A stretch of DNA of 64,000 nucleotides, from assembly GCF_000701265.1 (NCBI RefSeq), contig NZ_JNIA01000025.1, forward strand, positions 97,831 to 161,830, given 5' to 3'. This stretch comes from Legionella wadsworthii DSM 21896 = ATCC 33877 (GTDB taxonomy: Bacteria; Pseudomonadota; Gammaproteobacteria; Legionellales; Legionellaceae). Shown here one piece after another: positions 28,401-36,023 of this stretch. Position 1 is the first letter of the stretch, and every line of letters starts with the position of its first letter. The position numbers and the translations under genes are program-made. The notes beneath the pieces were generated by a model. That model saw only the letters and a list, made by a program, of their open reading frames with translations, was not told the origin of the DNA and did no database searches.

Positions 28401-31233
28401 TGTTGCTCTCTATAACAATCTAAAACAAAAATACGGCGCCTCAAATTTTGAAGGGAAGAATCAATTTGTTATAGGATCTTTTATAGAGCCCTATCAAACT
28501 TCGATTCATTTATGCAATAACACGATGATTAAAGCATTTAGACTCTGTTGTGAGGTAGGGGATCTCGTCTATAGTAATTACAGTAATATCCTGTTAGTCA
28601 TTCATTCCTTTTCACGAGGGAAAAAGCTTGAGGAAGCCCAAAAGTACATCCAATCGACATTATCATTTATGTCTCGGGTTAAGATTTCTGATTTTAGTGA
28701 AATGGCTAAATTCTGGGACTATTTGAGTCAATGTTTAGAAAAACCAGGCTTCACCCAATTCAATCAAATTTCCTCATTTGAAGAAAAAATCATCGAAGGG
28801 AAAAGTAAAACTGAGCTAAGCTTCTTTTATAGCTCCTTAACTTTCTTACATTTTTTATTAGGCAATTTTACAGAGGCAATTAAAGCCGGAAAGAACCATG
28901 AACTGGCCTCGGAATATGATAAAGGCTTACTCAGTCATTTAGATGGTAAGTTTTTTTATGCATTGGCCCTATTTTGTCAATGGCCCTATTTACCCAAATC
29001 ATCCCATCGATCCACTTTAAAGAAATTAAAAAAATTGGCTTCTAACATCAAAAAATATGCCCAATGGTGTCCAGAAAACTTTAATGCGTGCTCTTTACTT
29101 CTTACCGCGGAATTATCTCGCACAGCCAAGCATTATGAGAATGCTCTTGAGCTGTATGAGCAAAGCATAGAAGCTGCATTGAATTCAGGTTTTATTTTAA
29201 TTGCTGCAATTGCCAGTGAACGTGCCGCGTCTTATTGCCTCCATCTTAAATTAAATCAAATCGCAAAAATCTATTTGCATAATGCGCATTGTTATTTTAA
29301 AGATTGGGGAGCCGATACCAAGGTGAAATTAATAGAACAAATTCACGAAATGATTCCCTCAGATGCCTCCACTTCTCCGCAAATGCTTGCAACAAATCAA
29401 ACTAGAGTAAAGAATCACACCATTGATATGCTGGCTGTATTAAAATTCACCCATCTTATTTCGAGTGAAATACGTTTAGACAAATTATTGCAAAAACTTT
29501 TAGTCATTGTATTAGAGCATGCAGGAGCACAACGCAGCATTATTTTAACTAAAGATAATGAAAAATGGATTATTGAAGCAGAAGGCGATTTGGAACAACA
29601 AATTATTTATCTTGTCGGCTCTGAGGAGAGTAAAAAGGAAATAAAATATCCTTTAACTATTTTAAATTATGTACAACGAACTCAAAAACCTATTATTTTA
29701 AATGATGCAATTCAGTCTGAATTAACATTCCAGGATGAATATGTCCAGAGAGAGAATCCCCGTTCACTTTTAATGATGCCCTTGTTCTACAAAGGACATT
29801 TATGTCGCATGCTGTACCTGGAGAACAACAGCACGAGTCATACATTTACACCAAGCCACCTTGATAGCCTGCAATTACTTGCATCACAAGCGATGATTTC
29901 ACTCGAAAATGCCAAACTCTATTATCAAGCCACTCATGATCCTTTAACTGGATTAGCCAATCGAAATATGTTGTATGAATTTTTTCAACAAATGACGAAA
30001 CAAATGGCCCATTATAATGAGACAATTGCTCTATTATTCCTGGATATAGATTATTTCAAAGTAATCAATGACACCTTGGGGCATGATAATGGGGATAAAC
30101 TATTAATCCATATTGCAAAAACCATTAACTCCTGTTTGCGGGAATGTGATTTTGCCGCACGATTGGGCGGAGATGAGTTTACTATTATCTTGTCTCATAT
30201 TACTTCCAAGGATCAAGTCACAGCGATAGTAAAACATTTATTTAGTGAAATTTCTAAACCGGTTCCTATCGATGAACATCTCATTCAAATTGCATCGAGC
30301 ATGGGAATCAGTATGTTTCCAAATGATGGTAGTGATATTGATACCTTGCTCAAACTTGCAGACACTGCCCTATATCAAGCCAAAGAAAAAGGGAGAAACC
30401 AATTTCATTATTATTCCACAGAATTATATGAAGAATACAAACAAACTCACGGCTTAAGTAAGGAGCTGCAGCAAGCCTTTGATAAAAAAGAATTCTTTCT
30501 TATGTTCCAACCCTTTTACACCACCGATGGACAAATCATAGGCCTTGAATCATTATTACGTTGGAACCACCCTAAAAAAGGAATCATCGAAGCCTCCAAA
30601 TTCATTCGCAGTTTAGAAAAAAGTTCATTAATGATTCCAGTAAGTGAATGGATTATCAAAACTGCATGTCATCAAGCAAAAATATGGCAGAAACAAAAAA
30701 TTCTCCCTGGGCCTATCGCAGTCAATATATCAACCATTCAATTTATTCGACACTCGCTAAGTCAGATAGTGGCCGATGCCCTGGCTGAAAATAATCTGGA
30801 AGGTTCTTGCATTGAATTGGAAATTACAGAGTCCATTTTTATTGAATACAATGATACTTTGTATCAAGAAATTAATGCCTTAAAAAAAATGGGCATCAAT
30901 TTAGTGATTGATGATTTTGGTACCGGTTATTCGAGTTTATCCTATTTAAAAAACTTACCGATACGAAAAATAAAAATTGATAAAGCATTTATAAATAACT
31001 GCCACCAAGATTATTTAGATCAAACAATTATTAAAGCCATAGCAACAATTGCCCACAATTTAGGTATTCAAGTGGTGGCAGAAGGCGTTGAGAATCAACA
31101 GCAACTTCAATTCTTGTCTGAACAAGGAATTGATAGCATACAAGGGTATTATTATTCTCACCCAATAACGATCGAGGCATGTGAAATGCTTTTAAAAAAC
31201 ATGAAATTTCAAAAAATGAAGAAAAATATGTAA
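25489..31233 (+). CDS. Giant signalling protein: kinase-like, AAA ATPase, GAF, GGDEF and EAL domains
   Basis: A 1914-residue cytoplasmic protein. Residues 1-270 are a Ser/Thr kinase fold whose catalytic loop reads H-K-E-I-N-P-S-N (Asp replaced by Glu) and whose DFG is V-D-L-S, so kinase activity is doubtful. An AAA-type ATPase follows, with GYSGIGKTS near residue 328 and LDDLQWAD near 458. Then comes about 700 residues of helical repeats, a GAF domain (about 1318-1470), a diguanylate cyclase domain with intact GGDEF near 1560 and an RxxD inhibitory site just before it, and a phosphodiesterase domain (about 1655-1905) with E-S-L for EAL but intact DDFGTGYSS and AEGVE. GGAAAGGG precedes the ATG. 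It probably links a stimulus to cyclic-di-GMP turnover in both directions. Confidence 0.93.
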   Translation: MISISGYALREKMRHNHNIDTYYALRLKDKRRVLLKTPNKFHSSSENLAILQHEFHLLNTIETPTIIKAYDFLQNTYAPVLILEDVKGQLLTSYLLIHQLNLDDFFNLSLQLVDIVGELHQRQIIHKEINPSNIVVDPDNMILKLVDLSASTKLAEETFDYLKLGEFEEGLAYISPEQTGRINRPIDYRTDFYSLGVTFYEMLANQLPFQTVDALELVHCHIAKKPPTVLQARPDTPKMLAAIINKLLGKMPEERYSSIIGLKYDLQECYRQWQLNGSINEFALGTRDIHDHLSISRNLYGREKQVSQLLKIFHRVSQGAKEIAFVTGYSGIGKTSLVKEVHRPVIQHKGYYIQGKFDLVQRSIPYSAIVTAFKNLVKQVLSESEERLEKIKKLLMYSLGNVGQVVIDVIPEVELIIGKQPPVRPLSPSEAQIRFNLVFQNFVRVFAQAEHPLVIFLDDLQWADNASLSFIENLLQDRETNYLLIIGAYRDNEIVENHPLQLSIYNLYKNKSNINTLTLKPLRLNNIQELLYDTLSGSQRKIQTLAQCIYDKTQGNPFFINVFLKIIHEQKILSFSYERGAWVWDLDKIQQQSVTDNVIDLLTNRIHLLPPITQDILKLASCFGHEFDFNTLQIISGASTSQIAEQLWQAIKANLIYPLEESYKTLGLMGLKEDVTALDTSSLHYGFSHDRILQASYELISIQDRPSIHLKIGRLLLKNKPLAEHDDRLFDILKHFNLSIPLIHDPKEKLQLAQYNLWAGQKAKLASAYYSANEYLTAGIELIKPDNWEKNYNLTFNIYKELAVCRYLISDFKAADKYFSELLRNAMDPLDKIEINRLKIEMLSTLGKHTDALEIGLDTLRTFGIKLPKKPNMVHVIMAIYKVKLQIKHTPIESIDLPLMKDPKQIALVNLLTQLLNSSFITNQQLFVILTCKNVSISLKHGYTESTSMALPVYAFIIMHSLNLYHDALSFVALYNNLKQKYGASNFEGKNQFVIGSFIEPYQTSIHLCNNTMIKAFRLCCEVGDLVYSNYSNILLVIHSFSRGKKLEEAQKYIQSTLSFMSRVKISDFSEMAKFWDYLSQCLEKPGFTQFNQISSFEEKIIEGKSKTELSFFYSSLTFLHFLLGNFTEAIKAGKNHELASEYDKGLLSHLDGKFFYALALFCQWPYLPKSSHRSTLKKLKKLASNIKKYAQWCPENFNACSLLLTAELSRTAKHYENALELYEQSIEAALNSGFILIAAIASERAASYCLHLKLNQIAKIYLHNAHCYFKDWGADTKVKLIEQIHEMIPSDASTSPQMLATNQTRVKNHTIDMLAVLKFTHLISSEIRLDKLLQKLLVIVLEHAGAQRSIILTKDNEKWIIEAEGDLEQQIIYLVGSEESKKEIKYPLTILNYVQRTQKPIILNDAIQSELTFQDEYVQRENPRSLLMMPLFYKGHLCRMLYLENNSTSHTFTPSHLDSLQLLASQAMISLENAKLYYQATHDPLTGLANRNMLYEFFQQMTKQMAHYNETIALLFLDIDYFKVINDTLGHDNGDKLLIHIAKTINSCLRECDFAARLGGDEFTIILSHITSKDQVTAIVKHLFSEISKPVPIDEHLIQIASSMGISMFPNDGSDIDTLLKLADTALYQAKEKGRNQFHYYSTELYEEYKQTHGLSKELQQAFDKKEFFLMFQPFYTTDGQIIGLESLLRWNHPKKGIIEASKFIRSLEKSSLMIPVSEWIIKTACHQAKIWQKQKILPGPIAVNISTIQFIRHSLSQIVADALAENNLEGSCIELEITESIFIEYNDTLYQEINALKKMGINLVIDDFGTGYSSLSYLKNLPIRKIKIDKAFINNCHQDYLDQTIIKAIATIAHNLGIQVVAEGVENQQQLQFLSEQGIDSIQGYYYSHPITIEACEMLLKNMKFQKMKKNM

Positions 31234-31389
31234 TGAAGCAATGCAATTGGAGGAATGAATATGGATAAGGAATCGTCATGGATCAGGCATTGTATGTTTG
31301 TTTTACTTTATTAAAAAGAACATCCTATTATCATATAAAGACATCCAAGTTATTTCCGCATTTAAAATTGCTGCCGCAAGAGTATTGAC

Positions 31390-32754
31390 ATGGAACGCTA
31401 CGAATCAACACAGTGGCGATCCATTGGAATTTTAGGGATTGCAATGTGTTCAGGAGTACTGGTAGGGTACGTCACAACAGTCATAGCCGGAGTTCTTCCT
31501 CTCATCAACAAGAAATTTCATCTTGTCGTGTGGCAAGAAGGACTTCTAGTCGCCATTATTTTAATAGGAGGTTTTGTTGGTTCTTTATTGTGTAATAAAA
31601 TAATTCCTGTATTAGGCCATAAAAAAACATTAGTCTTAGTCGCACTTGCTTTTATTGCAGGTTCTCTATGGAGTGCCTTTTCAATTAACTATTTATCACT
31701 CCTGTCTGCCCGTTTTTTTAGTGGATTAGCAGTAGGCATTACCACAGTCATAGCACCCATGTATGCCGCAGAAACATCATCCGATCACACTCGGGGATTT
31801 TTGGTCAGCAGTGTACAGCTGGCAATTACTGTAGGCATATTATTCGCTTATATTATCAGTTATGTTTTTGCCCCAACGCACAATTGGGAAATGATGTTTG
31901 CCGTGGGGGTATTTCCAGGTATTTTATTGTTGATGTTGATCCCTTTACAATTGGAAAGCCCTCGATGGTTATTTCTTAATAATCGAGTTGATGAAGCAAA
32001 AAGCGTTTTTTTTAAGTTACATGGCATCCAATGGGTAGAGGTAGATAGAGTTCACTGCCATCACGAAATACAGGGACGCTTTAGAGATCTCCTCCATCCT
32101 TATATTTTTCCTGTGCTCCTGTTCACTTCAGGATTATTTTTTTTTCAGAATTTAAGTGGTATTGATGCCATTTTATTTTATGCACCTATCATTTTAAATC
32201 AGTCAGGTTTTACAAGTCTACAGAGCGGGCTTGCCGTTGCCATAGTGATTGGATTTATTAATATTTTGGCGACTATTTTATCCATGTGGCTTATCGATCA
32301 TCTCGGCAGAAGACCGATAGCACTCACTGGTTTGTTTTTTATGGTTGTGTGCCTCATTGGTTTTAGTTTTATTCACCCTTACGTGACAAGTGCTCCCATC
32401 ATGCCGTGGTTAAGTGCATTGATGTTGTTATTATTTGTTTCATTTTTTGCAGTCAGTTTAGGCCCTATTCCCTATGTTCTAATGTCTGAACTTTTTCCTA
32501 TTCGTATTAGAACCTTGGGTATGGGGATTGCATCAGCTACTGCATGGGGAATTAATGCTTTGGTTACATTTGCTTATCCTATCCTCACAGAATACATGGG
32601 AATAAGTCGCCTATTCTTTTGTTTTTCTATTATTTGCGCGATTGCATTGTGTATTTTCCTGCTATTTTGTCCTGAAACGAAAAATCAAACATTGGAAAAC
32701 ATAGAGGCAAAACTTCAAGGAGGAGAGAAATTAAGAAACCTGGGATCAATTTAA
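31390..32754 (+). CDS. MFS sugar porter
   Basis: A 454-residue, 12-segment transporter of the sugar porter family. It shows ARFFSGLAVGI, ESPRWLF, QNLSGIDA (family QQxxGxN), DHLGRRP, PIRIRTLG and the terminal PETKNQTLENIE. It differs in sequence from the porter at 18996-20405, so it is not a recent duplicate. The gene is 156 bases downstream of the giant GGDEF/EAL gene on the same strand and could share its transcript, but probably has its own promoter. Substrate unknown. Confidence 0.88.
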   Translation: MERYESTQWRSIGILGIAMCSGVLVGYVTTVIAGVLPLINKKFHLVVWQEGLLVAIILIGGFVGSLLCNKIIPVLGHKKTLVLVALAFIAGSLWSAFSINYLSLLSARFFSGLAVGITTVIAPMYAAETSSDHTRGFLVSSVQLAITVGILFAYIISYVFAPTHNWEMMFAVGVFPGILLLMLIPLQLESPRWLFLNNRVDEAKSVFFKLHGIQWVEVDRVHCHHEIQGRFRDLLHPYIFPVLLFTSGLFFFQNLSGIDAILFYAPIILNQSGFTSLQSGLAVAIVIGFINILATILSMWLIDHLGRRPIALTGLFFMVVCLIGFSFIHPYVTSAPIMPWLSALMLLLFVSFFAVSLGPIPYVLMSELFPIRIRTLGMGIASATAWGINALVTFAYPILTEYMGISRLFFCFSIICAIALCIFLLFCPETKNQTLENIEAKLQGGEKLRNLGSI

Positions 32755-32986
32755 TTTCATAGCAGAATTATTATATTCTGTACATTTGCACTAGAACAAA
32801 ACATCTAATATAGTTAAATTTCAAGTTGGTATGTTGTCCCCATGAATCCAAAATTTTTTGTGTATTATCTTGGACTATGGAGTCTAAGAGTTCGATTATC
32901 TTTGCATGAAATAGAGACAGAATTCGTTATTTGATGATGGAAGGGAGTTTCATTAATGATGCCCTAACTTTCAAAAGGAATGTTAC

Positions 32987-33874
32987 ATGACAAGACTAGA
33001 AGAACTACTTTATTCTTTAGTTACCGTTATCGTTCTTTATCACGACAGCCAACCTAGAACAAAAAAGCTGATTGTAACTACAGACGGAGAAGTGATTCAA
33101 GAAAAATCACTTCAACACGCGAAACAAATTATTTTTAATCAAGATTTCAATATCAGCTTAAATGAAATCATCAAACAGTGTCCAGATAATGGCCGAAGGC
33201 CATTGTTATATTATCTTTTACATGAAATAAATTTTTTAAAAGAATTTTTGGATAGAGAAAAATCACTTGAACCTGACTCCCTGGATGAATATACAAATCA
33301 GATTGTACAGTTATTTCTCAACTTCAAGTTGCTTTTAGAAACTCCGAAACACAAAACATGTCGAATAAACCTGATTAAAACAGAAGACAAGAAACACTCC
33401 TCTATTAATTTGTCTGGACTCAAAAACGATGGGTATCTGGGAGGTGATTTATGTAACTCAGGGGAGATATTAAACCATTTGGTTTTGAATCGTTTTAATA
33501 TCAATGGGGACACTTCCGATGATCGAATCATGGAAATAGCGGAACAAATATGCAAAGAGCATCAGCATACCCTTCTGATACAAGAGCTTAAGATCCAAAA
33601 TGAACAACAAAAAAAATTAAACTTGGAACAAGAAAGTAAATATGATTCTTTATCTTGTAAAAGTAACCAAATACAAAAATCCATAGAGAGTGTTTCTAAA
33701 AAACAAAGATTGGCCCTGTATGTATTTTATTTTCTCTTTATAAGAATACGTGCAAAAGAAGAAAATCAAAGAAAGCTGATTGAGGAGCAAAAAAAAACAA
33801 TTGAGATAATGGAAAAGAAAATCAGTGAGTTAACCGAAAAAGTTGCGCCAAAGTCCCACTACAGATTTTATTAG
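32987..33874 (+). CDS. Orphan protein with C-terminal coiled coil, effector candidate
   Basis: A 295-residue soluble protein. The N-terminal 180 residues are a mixed domain I do not recognise. Residues about 185-290 are rich in Gln, Lys and Glu in heptads, interrupted near residue 245 by a short hydrophobic stretch (LALYVFYFLFI) that might insert in a membrane. AAGGAATGTT lies just before the ATG. It is followed by the calpain-like gene on the same strand. The coiled coil with an embedded hydrophobic patch resembles membrane-targeted Legionella effectors, which is inference. Confidence 0.7.
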   Translation: MTRLEELLYSLVTVIVLYHDSQPRTKKLIVTTDGEVIQEKSLQHAKQIIFNQDFNISLNEIIKQCPDNGRRPLLYYLLHEINFLKEFLDREKSLEPDSLDEYTNQIVQLFLNFKLLLETPKHKTCRINLIKTEDKKHSSINLSGLKNDGYLGGDLCNSGEILNHLVLNRFNINGDTSDDRIMEIAEQICKEHQHTLLIQELKIQNEQQKKLNLEQESKYDSLSCKSNQIQKSIESVSKKQRLALYVFYFLFIRIRAKEENQRKLIEEQKKTIEIMEKKISELTEKVAPKSHYRFY

Positions 33875-34025
33875 TTAACCTCCGGTAAATAATCGCATAC
33901 ATTGCAAGCAGAGATGTAAATTTTATGCTAAATCATATCACGTGCAGGCAGGGCTTCACCTCAATGAAGTGTTTCATTGTCTATAATTTACTTAGGTAAT
34001 AAAACTCAGATAGGTGATAGTCGTT

Positions 34026-35246
34026 ATGACTCAATCTAAATATTGTCCTGATCCAACTGGGAAAGGGAAAAAAGTGGTCCACAGAAAAGATCCTACACCC
34101 CTCTTTCCTAGTAGACTGGAAGTAAATCAGGTTATCCAAGGTACGGGTAATTGCTTTCTTTTGTCGGCTATAAATTCAATTCTTGCACTTGAGGGAGGCG
34201 AAGACTTAATCCGCAGACATATGGTTGAAAAAGACGATAAAGTTCATGTTTTGCTTTATGATGACAATTATAAACCTCAATGGATTGTCATTGATAAATC
34301 CCTTCCCACTTCAGGATTCGTCAGTAATGGGGCTAATTGGGTTAAATATCTTGAAAAAGCTTATACCGCCTTTCACTCCGGAGATTATACTGAAAGTTTA
34401 AGTCATGGAAAAACGTCACATGCTTTGCAAACATTTCTCGGAAGGCCATCAAGTAATCTGGGATTCCCCTATCAATCCCATACGAAATTAGCTGATCTTT
34501 ATAAAAAAAGTATTGCTGGGGGTAATGGGAAAGACATCTATACATTAATTTTTCTATTAAGACCTACTCCAGGAATGAAGCAGAATTTGATAGAACACGT
34601 TTTTGATGGGGATGAGGCCTCTTTGAATGACTGGTGGAAGTGGGTAAAATCTCATAAAAAGGATTGGGAGAAGTTATTAACTCATAATCCATTAACTATG
34701 GAAAAATTCCTGGCTCATTGGGATAAAATGCAATTCAATCAAAAAGAGCAATGTCCAAAAGAAGCAATCCAAAAGATAATGGACTGGATTCAGAGAAACA
34801 AAATATTGCCTTCAGAAAATAATTACAGCTATGAAGAAGAGCGTTTATTTGATGAAATAAAAGATGCCATTCAGAGCAAGCAACCTTTAACCACCGATTC
34901 TAAAGACAGTCCCTCGCGAGGAATTGTGCCTGGACATTCTTATGCCATAATTGGTGTTCGTGAAAATCCTGAAACAAATAAAAAATTTGTTGTTTTACGA
35001 AATCCCTTCCCTGAGGAGCGCTCTTTTTTTTCTCATTTCCTGCTTTCAGGAGGACGGCATGCCACCGAAAAAATCGATCCCAAAACTGGTGAGACGAGAT
35101 TGTCTATTAATACCACAAAAAGTTCTACTTTTGTAATGGAACTTCGTGATTTTACGCAAACGTTTCAATATTTAGATAAAGGAAATGCCTTAAATGAGGT
35201 ACTGGAACCAGAGGAGGACAGTGTATTATTAGCAAGCAAAAAATAA
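34026..35246 (+). CDS. Calpain-like cysteine protease, effector candidate
   Basis: A 406-residue protein with the calpain (family C2) triad in order: Q-G-T-G-N-C43-F-L-L-S-A-I at the start of the catalytic helix, G-H304-S-Y-A-I-I-G and V-L-R-N326-P-F. The spacing and flanking residues match calpain cores (QGxxGDCWxLAA, HxYxV, RNPW), with Asn in place of the Asp before the catalytic Cys. No signal peptide is present. I chose the ATG at 34026, with AGGTGA nine bases upstream, over a GTG four codons earlier. Calpain-type proteases are uncommon in gammaproteobacteria; here the context suggests a type IV-translocated host-targeting protease. Target unknown. Confidence 0.8.
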   Translation: MTQSKYCPDPTGKGKKVVHRKDPTPLFPSRLEVNQVIQGTGNCFLLSAINSILALEGGEDLIRRHMVEKDDKVHVLLYDDNYKPQWIVIDKSLPTSGFVSNGANWVKYLEKAYTAFHSGDYTESLSHGKTSHALQTFLGRPSSNLGFPYQSHTKLADLYKKSIAGGNGKDIYTLIFLLRPTPGMKQNLIEHVFDGDEASLNDWWKWVKSHKKDWEKLLTHNPLTMEKFLAHWDKMQFNQKEQCPKEAIQKIMDWIQRNKILPSENNYSYEEERLFDEIKDAIQSKQPLTTDSKDSPSRGIVPGHSYAIIGVRENPETNKKFVVLRNPFPEERSFFSHFLLSGGRHATEKIDPKTGETRLSINTTKSSTFVMELRDFTQTFQYLDKGNALNEVLEPEEDSVLLASKK

Positions 35247-35336
35247 TGAATCGGGCAGTTCCACAACAAGCATCTCGTTTATTTCGTTCAGAGCCTGAAT
35301 AAGATACCTATTCCTTGAAAGTTATCTATCAGATCT

Positions 35337-35780
35337 TCATATATCATTTTTTTCTATGCATTGAGCGCACAATCCTTTAATTTCCACAGTACAATTAATA
35401 ATTGAAAATTGAATGGAGTTTGCAAGCTCGGTGACGCATGAAAAATCAATGACACATTCTAATTCTTTGACAAAGTCACAATGATTACAAATTAGAAATT
35501 GGGCCTGCCCTAAATGGTGTCCATGCAAGCAGGCAACATAAGATTTAAGGCTATCAATACAATGGATAAACCCTTCCTGATGCCAAAATTGAATCGCCCG
35601 GTACACTGTAGGCGGTTTAGGATTTTCAATTTGCTGGGATAATCTTTGCAAGATTTCATAAGCGCCAAGAGGTTTTCTTTCATTCACTAATATTTTAAGG
35701 ACACGTTCTCTCGGTTCTGTAAACCGATAGCCATGCTTGATGCAATGTTTATAGGCCTTGTCCAACAAATTATATTTCAT
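35337..35780 (-). CDS. zur: Fur-family regulator, Zur type
   Basis: A 147-residue winged-helix metalloregulator. The N-terminal half holds the DNA-binding motif (GYRFTEPRERVLKIL and PPTVYRAIQF). The C-terminal half holds metal sites: ACLHGHHLGQAQFLIC, a C-N-H-C-D pair and a final C-A-Q-C. The H-H-x-x-x-x-x-F-x-I-C-x-x-C layout and the divergent metal ATPase favour Zur over Fur. Zur represses zinc-related genes when zinc is plentiful. A perfect inverted repeat of Zur-box type lies upstream, between this gene and the ATPase, so it may regulate itself and its neighbour. Confidence 0.88.
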   Translation of the reverse strand: MKYNLLDKAYKHCIKHGYRFTEPRERVLKILVNERKPLGAYEILQRLSQQIENPKPPTVYRAIQFWHQEGFIHCIDSLKSYVACLHGHHLGQAQFLICNHCDFVKELECVIDFSCVTELANSIQFSIINCTVEIKGLCAQCIEKNDI

Positions 35781-35920
35781 GAATCATTTTTTCAATTGAA
35801 TTACTTTATTGTACCACAGCCTTATTTTGCTGAAAAATAATTCACAAATGGCACCAATATCAGGTATAAACTCTTTTGGCTTAAAATTTATTAAATGTGA
35901 CTTGTTCTTTGGCAACATAA

Positions 35921-35935
35921 TGTTACAATGTAACA
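35921..35935. promoter_or_regulatory. Candidate Zur operator
   Basis: TGTTACAATGTAACA is a perfect 6-3-6 inverted repeat of the form described for gammaproteobacterial Zur boxes (TGTTAT-type half-sites). It lies about 140 bases before zur and 89 bases before the ATPase start, in the divergent promoter region. Confidence 0.65.
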
Positions 35936-36023
35936 CTTTTGAAATATCCATAGTGGGCTTTACGAAAGTGGGACAATAGTCCCCTTTCATGTGTTTAGGT
36001 CCTTTAAGTGGAGAAAACCCCAA

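Noticed and set aside
35784..36023. 79-codon minus-strand frame between zur and the ATPase
   Set aside because: It covers the divergent promoter region and Zur-box repeat; composition is not protein-like.
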